NCBI GenBank assembly: GCA_014055465.1 | Contig: WIAF01000001.1 | Coordinates: forward strand, 62,001-126,000 | Origin: Nitrospira sp. CR1.1 | Lineage (GTDB): Bacteria; Nitrospirota; Nitrospiria; Nitrospirales; Nitrospiraceae | DNA length: 64,000 nt | Direction: 5' to 3' | In this document: in pieces, positions 8,899 through 17,799 of the stretch | Position numbering within the stretch: the first letter of the stretch is position 1 | Layout: each line of letters begins with the position of its first letter | Program-made: the position numbers and the translations under genes | Notes under the pieces: generated by a model | Told to the model about the DNA's origin: nothing | The model's database searches: none | The model's input: the letters and a program-made list of their open reading frames with translations, nothing else

Positions 8899-9843
8899 AT
8901 GGCCGGACACCCGCAATTTCCCAATGAGCATACTGAGACCGGCGAATTCAAACGGCAGGACGACGCATTCCGCCAGTGGGTCACTGAGGACGGCCGGTCA
9001 GGCTACCCCGCTGCGTCCGGTCGCTATCACCTGTACGTGTCTCTCGCCTGTCCCTGGGCGCATCGCACGATCATCGTCCGTAAACTGAAGCACTTGGAAT
9101 CGGTCATCGGAATGACCGTCGTCGATCCCATTCGCGACGAGCAGGGCTGGGCCTTTCGCGACGGACAGGGTCATGTGACCGATCCGATCAATGGTTTTCA
9201 CTTCCTGAGCGAGGCCTACCGCCTGACCGACACCGCCTACCGCGGGCGCGTCACCGTTCCGGTCCTGTGGGATACCGTCACCAAGCGAATCGTGAGCAAT
9301 TCCGACGATGATCTCATGCGAATGCTCAACGGGGAGTTCAACCGGTTCACCGCCAACACGCTTGACCTCTACCCTGCGGCACTCCGCACAGAAATCGACG
9401 AGATGAACACGTTCTTATATGAGCGGGTGAACAACGGCGTGTACCGGGCGGGATTTGCGACTTCTCAACACATCTACGACCAGGCGGCTCGATCAGTCTT
9501 CTCCGCGCTGGATCAACTGGAAGCCAGACTCAGCCGGCGCCGTTATCTGTTCGGCGCGCAATTCGTCGAATCCGATTGGCGGCTCTTCGTCACGCTCATT
9601 CGGTTCGACGCGGTCTATCACGGACATTTCAAATGCAACGTCCGGCGCATCATCGACTACCCGAATCTGTCCGGCTACCTCAGAGACCTCTATCAGGTGC
9701 CCGGCATTGCGGACACGGTGAATTTCGACCACATCAAGCGGCATTACTATGTCACGCACGACGACATCAATCCGACCCGTATCGTCCCCATCGGCCCGCA
9801 ACTGGATCTAGACAGCCCGCACGGAAGAGACGCGCTCTCCTGA
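8899..9843 (+). CDS. Glutathionyl-hydroquinone reductase (Xi-class glutathione transferase)
   Basis: 314 residues of the YqjG/ECM4/PcpF family, which reductively removes glutathione from glutathionyl-hydroquinones. The catalytic site SLACPWAHR is present with Cys51 as nucleophile. Other family lines are DPIRDEQGWAF, VPVLWDTVTKRIVSNSDDDLMRML and the C-terminal helical domain ending in NFDHIKRHYYVTHDDINPTRIVPIGP. ATG 8899 is chosen because AAGGAG lies 9 bases upstream; the in-frame GTG at 8875 has no such site. No partner gene is adjacent. Confidence 0.9.
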   Translation: MAGHPQFPNEHTETGEFKRQDDAFRQWVTEDGRSGYPAASGRYHLYVSLACPWAHRTIIVRKLKHLESVIGMTVVDPIRDEQGWAFRDGQGHVTDPINGFHFLSEAYRLTDTAYRGRVTVPVLWDTVTKRIVSNSDDDLMRMLNGEFNRFTANTLDLYPAALRTEIDEMNTFLYERVNNGVYRAGFATSQHIYDQAARSVFSALDQLEARLSRRRYLFGAQFVESDWRLFVTLIRFDAVYHGHFKCNVRRIIDYPNLSGYLRDLYQVPGIADTVNFDHIKRHYYVTHDDINPTRIVPIGPQLDLDSPHGRDALS

Positions 9844-9949
9844 GCCGCGCCTCCCGGCACCATGCTGAAACAGACGACATACTTACCTATCCTGGACGCC
9901 GGACAGGCTTCCCATTCGGCAAGGCTACAGACAAGTTTGCGTGGTCTTC

Positions 9950-10075
9950 GCAGGCTGCTCAAAACGACGTCCCGCTAGGCCGCAGGCGAGTCAAAACCGG
10001 AGACGTACCCGCAGGGGGACGTCGAGGATTTTGACGAGCCGAGAACGACGCGGGAGGCCGTTTTCAGCAGCCTGC
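9950..10075. repeat. Palindromic intergenic repeat with 26-bp terminal inverted repeats
   Basis: 126 bp. The left end GCAGGCTGCTCAAAACG and the reverse complement of the right end GCAGGCTGCTGAAAACG agree at 23 of 26 positions over the full arms. A second, inner pair (TCAAAACC against GGATTTTGA) is nested inside, so the whole unit can fold into one long hairpin. It lies between two plus-strand genes and codes for nothing. It resembles family A in design (GCTG..AAAA ends, ACGTAC core), but its arm sequence differs. Confidence 0.75.
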
Positions 10076-10087
10076 CCAAGAATTTTC

Positions 10088-10115
10088 TTGAGCCGCACGG
10101 CCTCCCTGTCATAAG
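10088..10115 (+). promoter_or_regulatory. Candidate promoter of the FKBP gene
   Basis: TTGAGC (10088-10093) and CATAAG (10110-10115) are 16 bases apart, just downstream of the palindromic repeat and 38 bases before the start codon. Confidence 0.35.
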
Positions 10116-10153
10116 GTGGGCTCAGTCATGCTGTTCACCAGAAAGGATCGTCT

Positions 10154-10831
10154 ATGCGTCATGTGACCGGTGCCGTTTCCGCAGCCGTGCTTCTCATGTC
10201 CTCGCTCAGTTGGGCCGCCGCCCCCGAACCGGCCAACGATGAGCAGAAAACTCTGTATGCTCTCGGGGCAGCCATCAGCCAATCGCTGACGCCCTTCACG
10301 CTGAACGAATCCGAACTCGAATTCGTCAAGGCCGGCCTGGCCGACGGCGTGTTAAAGCGGCCGCAAAAGGTCGACCTCCAAGTGTACGGTCCGAAGATTC
10401 AACAAATGCAGCAGGTCCGGTCCAATGCCCTGGCCGATGTCGAAAAGAAGGCCGGCGCCGCATTCCTGGCCAAAGCGGCGGCGGAATCAGGCGCCAAGAA
10501 GACGGAATCGGGCGCCATTGTGACCATGATCAAGGAAGGCAAAGGCGCGACCCCAAAAGCGACGGATACGGTCAAAGTTCATTACCATGGAACCCTGACC
10601 GACGGAACCGTCTTCGACAGCTCTGTCAAACGTGGAGAACCGGCTACGTTTCCGCTGAACCAGGTCATCAAGTGCTGGACCGAAGCGGTTCAATTGATCA
10701 AGGTCGGCGGCAAGAGCAAGCTGGTCTGCCCGTCCGGCATCGCCTATGGCGACCGTGGGTCACCCCCGGTGATCAAGCCCGGAGCCACCCTGGTGTTTGA
10801 AGTCGAACTGCTGGATATCGTCAAGCAATAA
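10154..10831 (+). CDS. FKBP-type peptidyl-prolyl cis-trans isomerase, exported (Mip/FkpA-like)
   Basis: 225 residues. A signal peptide (VLLMSSLSWAAA) is followed by an FKBP_N dimerisation segment (about residues 25-110; TLYALGAAISQSL) and a C-terminal FKBP domain (about 130-225). The FKBP active-site lines are intact: VKVHYHGTLTDGTVFDSS, QVIKCWTEAVQLIKVGGKSKL and IAYGDRG..PVIKPGATLVFEVELLDI. It should catalyse prolyl isomerisation and act as a folding helper in the periplasm. AGAAAGGA precedes the ATG. A strong hairpin follows the stop, so it is probably monocistronic. Confidence 0.92.
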   Translation: MRHVTGAVSAAVLLMSSLSWAAAPEPANDEQKTLYALGAAISQSLTPFTLNESELEFVKAGLADGVLKRPQKVDLQVYGPKIQQMQQVRSNALADVEKKAGAAFLAKAAAESGAKKTESGAIVTMIKEGKGATPKATDTVKVHYHGTLTDGTVFDSSVKRGEPATFPLNQVIKCWTEAVQLIKVGGKSKLVCPSGIAYGDRGSPPVIKPGATLVFEVELLDIVKQ

Positions 10832-10841
10832 GCCCCTGTCG

Positions 10842-10881
10842 GAAGGACTCTTCCGGAGCCTATGTTCCGGTGGAGTCCTTC
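10842..10881 (+). terminator. Hairpin terminator of the FKBP gene
   Basis: GAAGGACTC (10842-10850) pairs perfectly with GAGTCCTTC (10873-10881), and inner CCGGA pairs with TCCGG around a short loop. It starts 10 bases after the stop. The following T-content is only moderate. Confidence 0.6.
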
Positions 10882-11020
10882 TGCTGCGTTGTTCCCCTCC
10901 TCGCTCAAGTAATCCCTAGCGACTTCCGATAGGCTAGTCAGGACCTTACACGCCGATGTGAGGCCGACCCTATGCATTTCACCCCGATGGCTTGGCCGAC
11001 AACCAGAGGCACCCCAAATC

Positions 11021-11944
11021 ATGATCTTCCCTCAACCACAGCTCTTACTCGTTGATGATTCGCCTCTGAATCTGAAGATTCTGCTCGAGTTCCTTCCCCA
11101 CCAGGAATATCAATGCACCACGGCAAACGGGGGCCAACAAGCCTGGGACATGCTGACCGCTGAACCCGATCGCTTTCACGCGGTGCTGCTCGACCGCATC
11201 ATGCCCGGGGTGGATGGAATGGAAGTGCTCCACAAAATGAAACAGCATGATGCGCTGAACCAGATTCCCGTCATCATGCAAACTGCGGCTACGACACATC
11301 AGCAGACCCTGGAAGGACTGCGGGCAGGGGCCTACTATTATCTGGCCAAACCGTTCGACCAGGCGACGCTTCAAGCTATCGTGGATGCGGCGGTCCGCGA
11401 TCATCTCAGCTACCTGGATATACGGCAGGCGTTGCACCGGACCACGACGACCATGCGCTTGTTGGAGTCCGGAACATTCCACTTCAGAACGCCCGAGGAA
11501 GCGAAGAACCTGGCGATGCTGCTCGCGCACGCCTATCCCGATGCCGACCGGGTGGTCACCGGCATCCTCGAACTGACCTTGAACGCCATCGAACACGGCA
11601 ACTTGAATATCGGATATAGGGAAAAGTCACGCCTGATCGAGGCTGATCAGTTGGAGGAGGAAATCGCCCACCGGCTGAGCTCGCCTCCCTACTCGTCCCG
11701 TGTCGCCACGGCCAAATTCTCCCGCCAACCGCATGGGCTGACGTTGCACATCACTGATCAAGGAAACGGCTTTGATTGGAAACAATACCTGGACTTCGAC
11801 CCCGAGCGCGCCTTTGATACCCATGGACGTGGAATCGCCATGGCCAACAAGGTCAGCTTCGACCAGATCGAGTACCGCGGGCACGGCAACCAGGTGATGA
11901 CGGTGCTCCACCTCGAACAGGCGGCACAGGCCCTGGCTGTCTAG
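11021..11944 (+). CDS. Response regulator fused to an RsbW-like HATPase domain
   Basis: 307 residues. An N-terminal receiver has the acidic pair DD (12-13), phospho-acceptor Asp58 in VLLDRIMPG and the Lys of YLAKPF. The C-terminal half (about 165-300) is a histidine-kinase-like ATPase: TLNAIEHGNL is an N-box, TDQGNGFDW and HGRGIAMANKV are G-box-like. There is no HisKA helix, so it is not an ordinary sensor kinase. The ATPase type resembles anti-sigma-factor serine kinases, so a role in phosphorylation-dependent switching is inferred. ATG 11021 begins just before the receiver. No sigma factor or antagonist is adjacent. Confidence 0.8.
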   Translation: MIFPQPQLLLVDDSPLNLKILLEFLPHQEYQCTTANGGQQAWDMLTAEPDRFHAVLLDRIMPGVDGMEVLHKMKQHDALNQIPVIMQTAATTHQQTLEGLRAGAYYYLAKPFDQATLQAIVDAAVRDHLSYLDIRQALHRTTTTMRLLESGTFHFRTPEEAKNLAMLLAHAYPDADRVVTGILELTLNAIEHGNLNIGYREKSRLIEADQLEEEIAHRLSSPPYSSRVATAKFSRQPHGLTLHITDQGNGFDWKQYLDFDPERAFDTHGRGIAMANKVSFDQIEYRGHGNQVMTVLHLEQAAQALAV

Positions 11945-12019
11945 CGTGCAGATCAAGTCCGATTCGCGTCTCAAACCATCACGACTGCGCACACCGAACT
12001 CGCCGAGCGGCGATCACGC

Positions 12020-13420
12020 CTAGCGGATGTCGACGCGTGCCACCGGGTACCACCGGTCTGTCCGTTTGCCTTCAATCGCCAGCTCGACAACGGCAGAGCC
12101 GGCATCCTCAGACAGAATCGCCACATCCAGCATATACGAAGCGGCGGGAACGGTTTCCGGCACCACCGCCGTATCCTCCGTCCGGTGCGACGGACCCGGC
12201 AGCCACTGCTTCAGGTCGGCAGCGCTGATCCACTGCGCCACGACTTGATCTGTGTCAGAGCGCAATCGATACGCCAGCGGCCAGGCATGATAGATCGGCG
12301 CCACCCCTGTGTTGTCCCACCGTGATTGAATGACGAGCGGCTCGCCAGCCTTGCTCGCTGCCGGATGAGTCAACTCGCGCAGAACAAACCGGTAGCCGAT
12401 CTTCTTCAGAAACTCATTGACGCGCGGCCGCCACGCCGCCGGGACCGGCTTCGACTTGGCATTCAACACCGAGATGTGCCATTCCAGCCCCTTCGCCAGA
12501 ATCCTCTCGAGATCGAACCCCCGCTCGTACCATTCATGGATATAGCCGCAGACTTCCATCTGCACCGGCCCGCGCTTCCAGGCATCGGCAATCGCCGGCT
12601 CCTCAAACACCGGAGCATAGGCATGCTCCATGTGATTCCAGTCGGGACTGAAATAGCCATAATCCCCGAAACAATCCCCTCGCCAGCCCGCCCCCCGGGT
12701 CGTCGCATACTTCAGTTGCCCGCCGTGCAACATGACGAGCGGAGTTCCAGAAAAATATTTGAGATACCAGTCGGTAATGGCGATCTGATTGGCCTCACTC
12801 GGGTAATAGGCCTTGCACTGTGCTTCCACACCTTCGCAGCAGGCCGTGTTCCATTCGCCCCAACACCCGACTGATCCGATATCCACGTGATCGATGTCGA
12901 GAGATCGGCCATACCGCTCGCCAAAGGCGCGAATGAGGCGTTCATGGTAGTCGAGGAAGACGGGATGGTTATAGTCGGGGAAGATGCCGTCCGATTCCTT
13001 GACGCTGCCGACCCCCTTATCAAGCAGCCATTGCGGGGTACCGGTCTTGTACTCGGAGACAATCCGGATGGCGAGCGTTTCCCCTTTCGCCTTTGCCTGC
13101 GCGATCACTCCGTCCACCAATGCAAAATTGTATTGCCCCTCGGCCGGCTCCAGCTCCGCCCAGGGCCAACGAAAATAGGCCACGGTCGTATGCGGATATT
13201 CGTCGGCCTTTGGAGGATGGCCGAAACCGAAGTGAAAATCGGCAAACCCCATCCCGGGATTGTATAAGACGTCGTCGATTTCCCGCGGCTGCACCGTCAC
13301 GAGCTTCCCCGGAGAAGTGGCTGCCGTCCGGTCCGCACTGTGGCTCAGGGGAGACGTACAGGCAACCAGGCTCAGCCCCATCATGACCAGCAGCGCCTGT
13401 TTCCATCCTTCTTTCTGCAT
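12020..13420 (-). CDS. DUF4832-type lipoprotein (glycosidase-like TIM barrel)
   Basis: 466 residues. A lipoprotein signal with LSLVAC lipobox places it in the envelope. The body begins with DDVLYNPGMGFADFHFGFG, runs through VAYFRWPWAELEPAEGQYNF and DHVDIGSVGCWGEWN, and ends in an immunoglobulin-like beta region (residues about 350-466). These lines are typical of DUF4832/DUF4874 proteins, which resemble beta-galactosidase-type barrels; the W-E-in-barrel positions suggest carbohydrate binding, but activity is unproven. AAAGGAG ends 5 bases before ATG 13420, which is preferred over the ATG at 13435. It is divergent from the SDR gene. Confidence 0.78.
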   Translation of the reverse strand: MQKEGWKQALLVMMGLSLVACTSPLSHSADRTAATSPGKLVTVQPREIDDVLYNPGMGFADFHFGFGHPPKADEYPHTTVAYFRWPWAELEPAEGQYNFALVDGVIAQAKAKGETLAIRIVSEYKTGTPQWLLDKGVGSVKESDGIFPDYNHPVFLDYHERLIRAFGERYGRSLDIDHVDIGSVGCWGEWNTACCEGVEAQCKAYYPSEANQIAITDWYLKYFSGTPLVMLHGGQLKYATTRGAGWRGDCFGDYGYFSPDWNHMEHAYAPVFEEPAIADAWKRGPVQMEVCGYIHEWYERGFDLERILAKGLEWHISVLNAKSKPVPAAWRPRVNEFLKKIGYRFVLRELTHPAASKAGEPLVIQSRWDNTGVAPIYHAWPLAYRLRSDTDQVVAQWISAADLKQWLPGPSHRTEDTAVVPETVPAASYMLDVAILSEDAGSAVVELAIEGKRTDRWYPVARVDIR

Positions 13421-13562
13421 GCCTGCTCCTTTCATCGATCATGACCCGGTGCGCTTGCGCCGAAGGGCTCGCCACGCCAGGAAGGCCTCCTGATGCATCC
13501 GACTGTAGGGTCACGGCGTAAAATATGGTAGGGTACGCGGCCAGACACAAGGAAAACGAGAC

Positions 13563-14447
13563 ATGCCAAACTGGTTTTCAGCCTCTTCTCCATCAGACTC
13601 TGTCGTCATTACCGGTGCCTCGTCCGGCATCGGGGCGGCGTGCGCCCTTGCGTTGGATACGCTCGGGTATCGCGTCTTCGCCGGTGTCCGCAATCCCACG
13701 GACGGCGAACGGCTGCAGCAACAAGCCGGGCCGCGTCTCATGCCCATTCGCCTCGACGTGACCGATTCGGCATCGATCGCAGCAGCCAGCCATACGGTCG
13801 CCGCCATGGTGGGAGATCGCGGACTCGCCGGCCTGGTGAACAACGCCGGCATCGGCGTGGCCGGTCCCATCGAACTGCTGCCGCTTGCCGATTGGCGGCG
13901 TCAATTCGACGTGAATGTGTTCGGACTACTCGCGGTCACCCAGACCTTTCTGCCGTTGATCCGCAGGGGACGGGGACGCATCATCAACATGGGCTCCATC
14001 GCCGGACGAGCCGCCATGCCCTTCATGGCTCCCTATGCCGCCTCGAAACATGCATTGGAAGCGATCACCGATGCCTTGCGCCTCGAACTGCAACCTTGGG
14101 GTATCCGCGTGGCACTGATTACTCCAGGCGCGATTGCCACGCCCATTTGGGGGAAGACCAGAAAAGAAGTCGATACCTGGGATGCCACCTGGAGTCAAGA
14201 CCTCAAGAACATGTACAAGGAAGGCTTCACCCGCATCAAAGAAGCAGCCACGGCAGCCGGCGAACAGGCACAGCCTGCCAGCACGGTGACTGCGGCTGTT
14301 GCACACGCGCTTCGGTCCCGCTGGCCGAACACACGATATCTCGTAGGCTCCGACGCCGCGATTCGTTCGTGGCTGGCGCTCCTCCTGCCGGATCGTCTCA
14401 ACGATTGGATCGTGACGCGTGTCGTGAAGCTTCCCGCGCGCCGCTGA
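13563..14447 (+). CDS. Classical short-chain dehydrogenase/reductase
   Basis: 294 residues. The cofactor motif TGASSGIG is at 17-24, NNAG at 93-96, and the catalytic set Ser145, Tyr158, Lys162 (YAASK) is complete. The C-terminal extension with WSQDLKNMYKEGF and AHALRSRWPNTRYLVG is like the retinol-dehydrogenase branch of classical SDRs. It should be an NAD(P)-dependent alcohol/ketone oxidoreductase; the substrate is unknown. AAGGA lies 9 bases before the ATG. Its stop is 7 bases from the stop of the convergent lipoprotein gene. Confidence 0.9.
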   Translation: MPNWFSASSPSDSVVITGASSGIGAACALALDTLGYRVFAGVRNPTDGERLQQQAGPRLMPIRLDVTDSASIAAASHTVAAMVGDRGLAGLVNNAGIGVAGPIELLPLADWRRQFDVNVFGLLAVTQTFLPLIRRGRGRIINMGSIAGRAAMPFMAPYAASKHALEAITDALRLELQPWGIRVALITPGAIATPIWGKTRKEVDTWDATWSQDLKNMYKEGFTRIKEAATAAGEQAQPASTVTAAVAHALRSRWPNTRYLVGSDAAIRSWLALLLPDRLNDWIVTRVVKLPARR

Positions 14448-14453
14448 CACGAG

Positions 14454-15332
14454 TTACCGGCGGGCTATTCGCACCATATCGATCACCTCCCCCTGCCCGT
14501 CGAGATAAATCGAGACGGCCTCATTGGGATCCAGCTGCTCAATCGCGGGCTGCAGCAGGGGACGCACGGGAAAGGATTGAATGTCATCGATCTTCATCCT
14601 CAACCGCATGCGCCCGTCGCCGATCGTCACAAACGCGCCTTCCACACGACGCTGTGGCACAGGCAGCGCAGACCCCACGCCCAAATCACGAGGCTTCCCC
14701 AGCGACAACACATCGACAAGCAGATAGGCGCGATCGACCGCGAAATCGGCAGTTTCTCCGACCTCCAGCGCGGCGAGTTTCTCCATCGCCACCGTCCGCG
14801 CATAGAACCCCACATCACGCCCGGTATCGAGACGAATCGTCACGCGTTCCTTTTCCGGATTAAACACCTTGCCCAACGACCCGCGAAAGACCTTCGTGGG
14901 CGGGGTATCAGCAGGACGCTGATAGGCGACGATTTCATCATGGTCGTTGACCATGATCTCCACCGCCCCTCCCGCCCGTAATCCGCGGGCCTCGTCACCA
15001 CCGGCTTCAAGCGACAGATAGCGCGGGGCGCGTTCCCCGGTCTCCACTTCCACGCGGTCACCGGTGATGCCGAGGATCGTCCCTTTCAGGAGCCTGGCGC
15101 TCGACAGAATACCCGGCACCGGTTTCAATTCCTCGATGCTGAGTCCGGACATCAGTTTTGCCGAACTGCCGCATCCCGCCAGGCACAGCAGCGCCGTCAC
15201 GCCGATCCACACGGAATGCCTCGTGCGTGTTGCTCTCACTCTGTTTCCGGTTATCACGGTATCCACGGTCTCTGATGATAAAACAAATCGCCGCCCTGAG
15301 GCGAGAGCCCTCCGGCCGTCGACCCGCGCCAT
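14454..15332 (-). CDS. Uncharacterised lipoprotein
   Basis: 292 residues from the first possible start. The lipobox ALLCLAGC lies about 54 residues in, too far for a normal signal, so the true start is probably one of the in-frame GTG codons around 15210-15260. After Cys the protein is mostly beta: repeated lines of the type GTILGITGDRVEVETG and VTIRLDTGRDVGFY suggest small beta-barrel or OB-like domains. I do not recognise the family. It is back-to-back with another lipoprotein gene (15412), so the two may share a control region. Confidence 0.65.
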   Translation of the reverse strand: MARVDGRRALASGRRFVLSSETVDTVITGNRVRATRTRHSVWIGVTALLCLAGCGSSAKLMSGLSIEELKPVPGILSSARLLKGTILGITGDRVEVETGERAPRYLSLEAGGDEARGLRAGGAVEIMVNDHDEIVAYQRPADTPPTKVFRGSLGKVFNPEKERVTIRLDTGRDVGFYARTVAMEKLAALEVGETADFAVDRAYLLVDVLSLGKPRDLGVGSALPVPQRRVEGAFVTIGDGRMRLRMKIDDIQSFPVRPLLQPAIEQLDPNEAVSIYLDGQGEVIDMVRIARR

Positions 15333-15411
15333 ACCGATCCAGATCCCCCTAGGCTTCCCGTGGCAGGTGTGCTAGAACCGCTGCTGTACGCCACCTTCAT
15401 CGCGGAAATCG

Positions 15412-16611
15412 ATGCGTCCAACGATTCCTTCGTTATGGCTGCGCGGTCTGATCGGCTTTGCTGCAGCCCTGAACCTCGCGGGCTGCCTCTCGCCGCCGAC
15501 GCTGACGCGCGCCGTCGTCTCCTACGACAACGCCATCACAGACTCCATTTCCAAGCAGCTGCTGCTGAATATCGCGCGCGCACATCACCATCAGCCGGTT
15601 CACTTTACGGGCGTCTCGAATGTCGCCGCCACCTTCGATTTCCGCATCAACGCGGGCGCGACCCCGGCATTGACCGGAGAAGCCGGCAAGACGCTCCTCC
15701 CGGTCTTCGGCGGCAGCGTGGCCGAAAATCCCACTATCAGCATTGCGCCGATTGAGGGGGAAGAGTTCACCAGGCGCCTCCTGACGCCGTTTCAAGAAAC
15801 CAAATTCACGCTCCTGCTGCGGCAGGGCGGGGATATCGATCTCCTGCTCCGTCTGATGGCGAAAGAGCTTCGAGTGAATGATCACGGAGAGGATGTCGCC
15901 TACCGGAACAACCCGACCGACAAGCCGGGCTACGAGATGTTCCGGAAGGTGGTGCTGCATCTCTCCGCCATTCAGGATGCCAATCGCCTCTATGCAGAAG
16001 CGATGCTGTTCGAACGCGCCTGGACCATCCCGGCCGAATCCGTGACTGCGGAGGGCTTCAAGGCGTTGGAGCAGGACTATCTGGTCGCCTACGATCCGCA
16101 ACAGAAAACCTACCGGCTGCGCAAACCGGTGTCCGGAAGAATTCTCATCACGAACTACGATCCGAATACGCTTCCGCACGAGGAACGAGTCAGACTGCAC
16201 GAAGAAGCCGAACGACGCCCCATGAACGATGTCTCGTTTGACATTCGTCCGGGGCACTATGGCGGAGAGTGGCCGTTGAAAGGCGAGTTCCGCCTACGCA
16301 GCTTCAACACCATGCTCAATTTCCTGGCGCAATCCGTGGAAGAAGAGCCGGAATATGCGGTCGAGAAAGACAGCCGCACACCGCCCTTTATGGACAATCC
16401 GGTCAGGACCATGGATCTTCTTGTGCAAGACTCCACCCCCTCCGAATCGGACCTGACCGTGCGGTCCCATGGCAAGTATTACGCCGTCAACAGTACCGGC
16501 CCCCTGGCCCGATGGAACCGTGAGGCCTTCAAGCTTTTGTACCAGCTCTTCCAGATGACCGTCACGGAAGTGTCGCGCAGCGGCGTCCCCAGCATCACCA
16601 TTGCGAAATAG
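15412..16611 (+). CDS. Uncharacterised lipoprotein (conserved-type, function unknown)
   Basis: 399 residues with a clear lipobox, ALNLAGC, after a short hydrophobic signal. The mature part begins LTRAVVSYDNAITDSIS and continues with LLLNIARAHHHQPVHFTGVS. A middle region (about 110-200) is helical, and a C-terminal region after residue 290 has mixed beta lines (LRSFNTMLNFLAQSVEEEPEY). I recognise no named domain. The next gene downstream, after about 150 bases, is a DUF481 outer-membrane barrel on the same strand, which makes an envelope role likely. Confidence 0.75.
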   Translation: MRPTIPSLWLRGLIGFAAALNLAGCLSPPTLTRAVVSYDNAITDSISKQLLLNIARAHHHQPVHFTGVSNVAATFDFRINAGATPALTGEAGKTLLPVFGGSVAENPTISIAPIEGEEFTRRLLTPFQETKFTLLLRQGGDIDLLLRLMAKELRVNDHGEDVAYRNNPTDKPGYEMFRKVVLHLSAIQDANRLYAEAMLFERAWTIPAESVTAEGFKALEQDYLVAYDPQQKTYRLRKPVSGRILITNYDPNTLPHEERVRLHEEAERRPMNDVSFDIRPGHYGGEWPLKGEFRLRSFNTMLNFLAQSVEEEPEYAVEKDSRTPPFMDNPVRTMDLLVQDSTPSESDLTVRSHGKYYAVNSTGPLARWNREAFKLLYQLFQMTVTEVSRSGVPSITIAK

Positions 16612-16761
16612 TCCCCGTCCGCAGGCCGGCGCGCGATCCTTTCCATGCGCGCACACTTGAAACTCCCCAACGCTCTCGATTAGGGTGAGGCCTGGTCTAC
16701 CAGATGGCAGCACATCGCCTCGACTTCGAGCCGCCGCCCGTCTGAATTCCAGTTTGCACCC

Positions 16762-17787
16762 ATGCCCCGTACCCATACCTTCAGTCTCCTGCTCTGGCAG
16801 CGGGCGTTGCTCGTCTGTAGTCTGTGGCTTGCCACGTCGGCCGCTGCCGATGAGGTCTATTTGCTCAATGGCGATCGGCTCACCGGCAAGATCGAAAAAA
16901 TGGAAGACCACGTCCTCACCCTGCACACAGACCACAGCGGGGAAGTGAAGATCGACTGGGGCAAAATTGAACGGCTGAAGGCCGACAGCCCCCTGAAGAT
17001 CCTGATGCCGGGCGAATCAGGCGACAGGTTGCATGATTTCTTCTACGGCACGACCAGTCTCAACGACGTCACGAGTCTGAGTCAGAATGGCCCCGTCCCG
17101 TTCGCGGAGATCACGGGCATCAATTTGGAGCCGATCCGCCTGCTGGGAACCGTGACAGTCGGCGGCAACCATACCACCGGCAACACCACGACAAAGGCCG
17201 TCAACGCCGCCACCCGATTGACGCTGTACGCCTATAAACAGCGGCTGTTGCTCGAAGGCAAATACAACTACGGGCAGGCAGGCGAGCAGGTGACCGCGCG
17301 CAATTCGCTGGCGAGCCTGAAACACGATTATTTTGTCAGCAAGAACATCTTCATTGAAACATTCGGCATGCTGGAAAAAGACACCTTACAGAACTTGCAG
17401 CTCCGCTCCACCATCGGGAGCGGTTTGGGTTATCAGTTCTATGAGACCCCTGCCACGACCCTCTCGTTGTCAGCCGGTATCGCCCATGTGAACGAACATT
17501 TCACCACCAGCCCGAATACGCAGACTCCCTCGGCACGCTGGAGCCTGCGCTGGGAGCACAGCCTGTGGCCGGATCGCGTCAAGGTGTTCCATCGCCACGA
17601 AGGATTTTGGGACATCCATGCCGGAAACGCCTTCCGGTTCAATGCCGACCAGGGTCTGCGGATCACGGTCTATAAGAATCTGTTTTTTAATGTCGAGTAT
17701 GATCTCCGGCTCAACACCCAACCGGCGCCGGGACGCAAAAAGACCGATGAGTCGATGATTTTCGGCGTCGGGTACGAGTTCCGCTGA
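16762..17787 (+). CDS. DUF481-domain outer-membrane barrel protein
   Basis: 341 residues. A signal peptide ends at TSAAA (about 29). An N-terminal SH3-like/Sm-like segment follows (DEVYLLNGDRLTGKIEKMEDH..LTLHTDHSGEVKI, 30-75). Residues about 125-341 form the DUF481 barrel (GTVTVGGNHTTGNTTT, LLLEGKYNYGQ, IGSGLGYQFYET) and end in the terminal aromatic-x pattern VGYEFR. Related proteins (YdiY) are salt-induced outer-membrane proteins of unknown function. The stop is 13 bases from the convergent flavoprotein stop. Confidence 0.85.
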   Translation: MPRTHTFSLLLWQRALLVCSLWLATSAAADEVYLLNGDRLTGKIEKMEDHVLTLHTDHSGEVKIDWGKIERLKADSPLKILMPGESGDRLHDFFYGTTSLNDVTSLSQNGPVPFAEITGINLEPIRLLGTVTVGGNHTTGNTTTKAVNAATRLTLYAYKQRLLLEGKYNYGQAGEQVTARNSLASLKHDYFVSKNIFIETFGMLEKDTLQNLQLRSTIGSGLGYQFYETPATTLSLSAGIAHVNEHFTTSPNTQTPSARWSLRWEHSLWPDRVKVFHRHEGFWDIHAGNAFRFNADQGLRITVYKNLFFNVEYDLRLNTQPAPGRKKTDESMIFGVGYEFR

Positions 17788-17799
17788 GCCCGCCTGCGG

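Noticed and set aside
13640-14863. Open frame of 407 codons over the SDR gene
   Set aside because: Arg/His/Ser-rich shadow of the SDR and of its convergent neighbour; no ribosome site.
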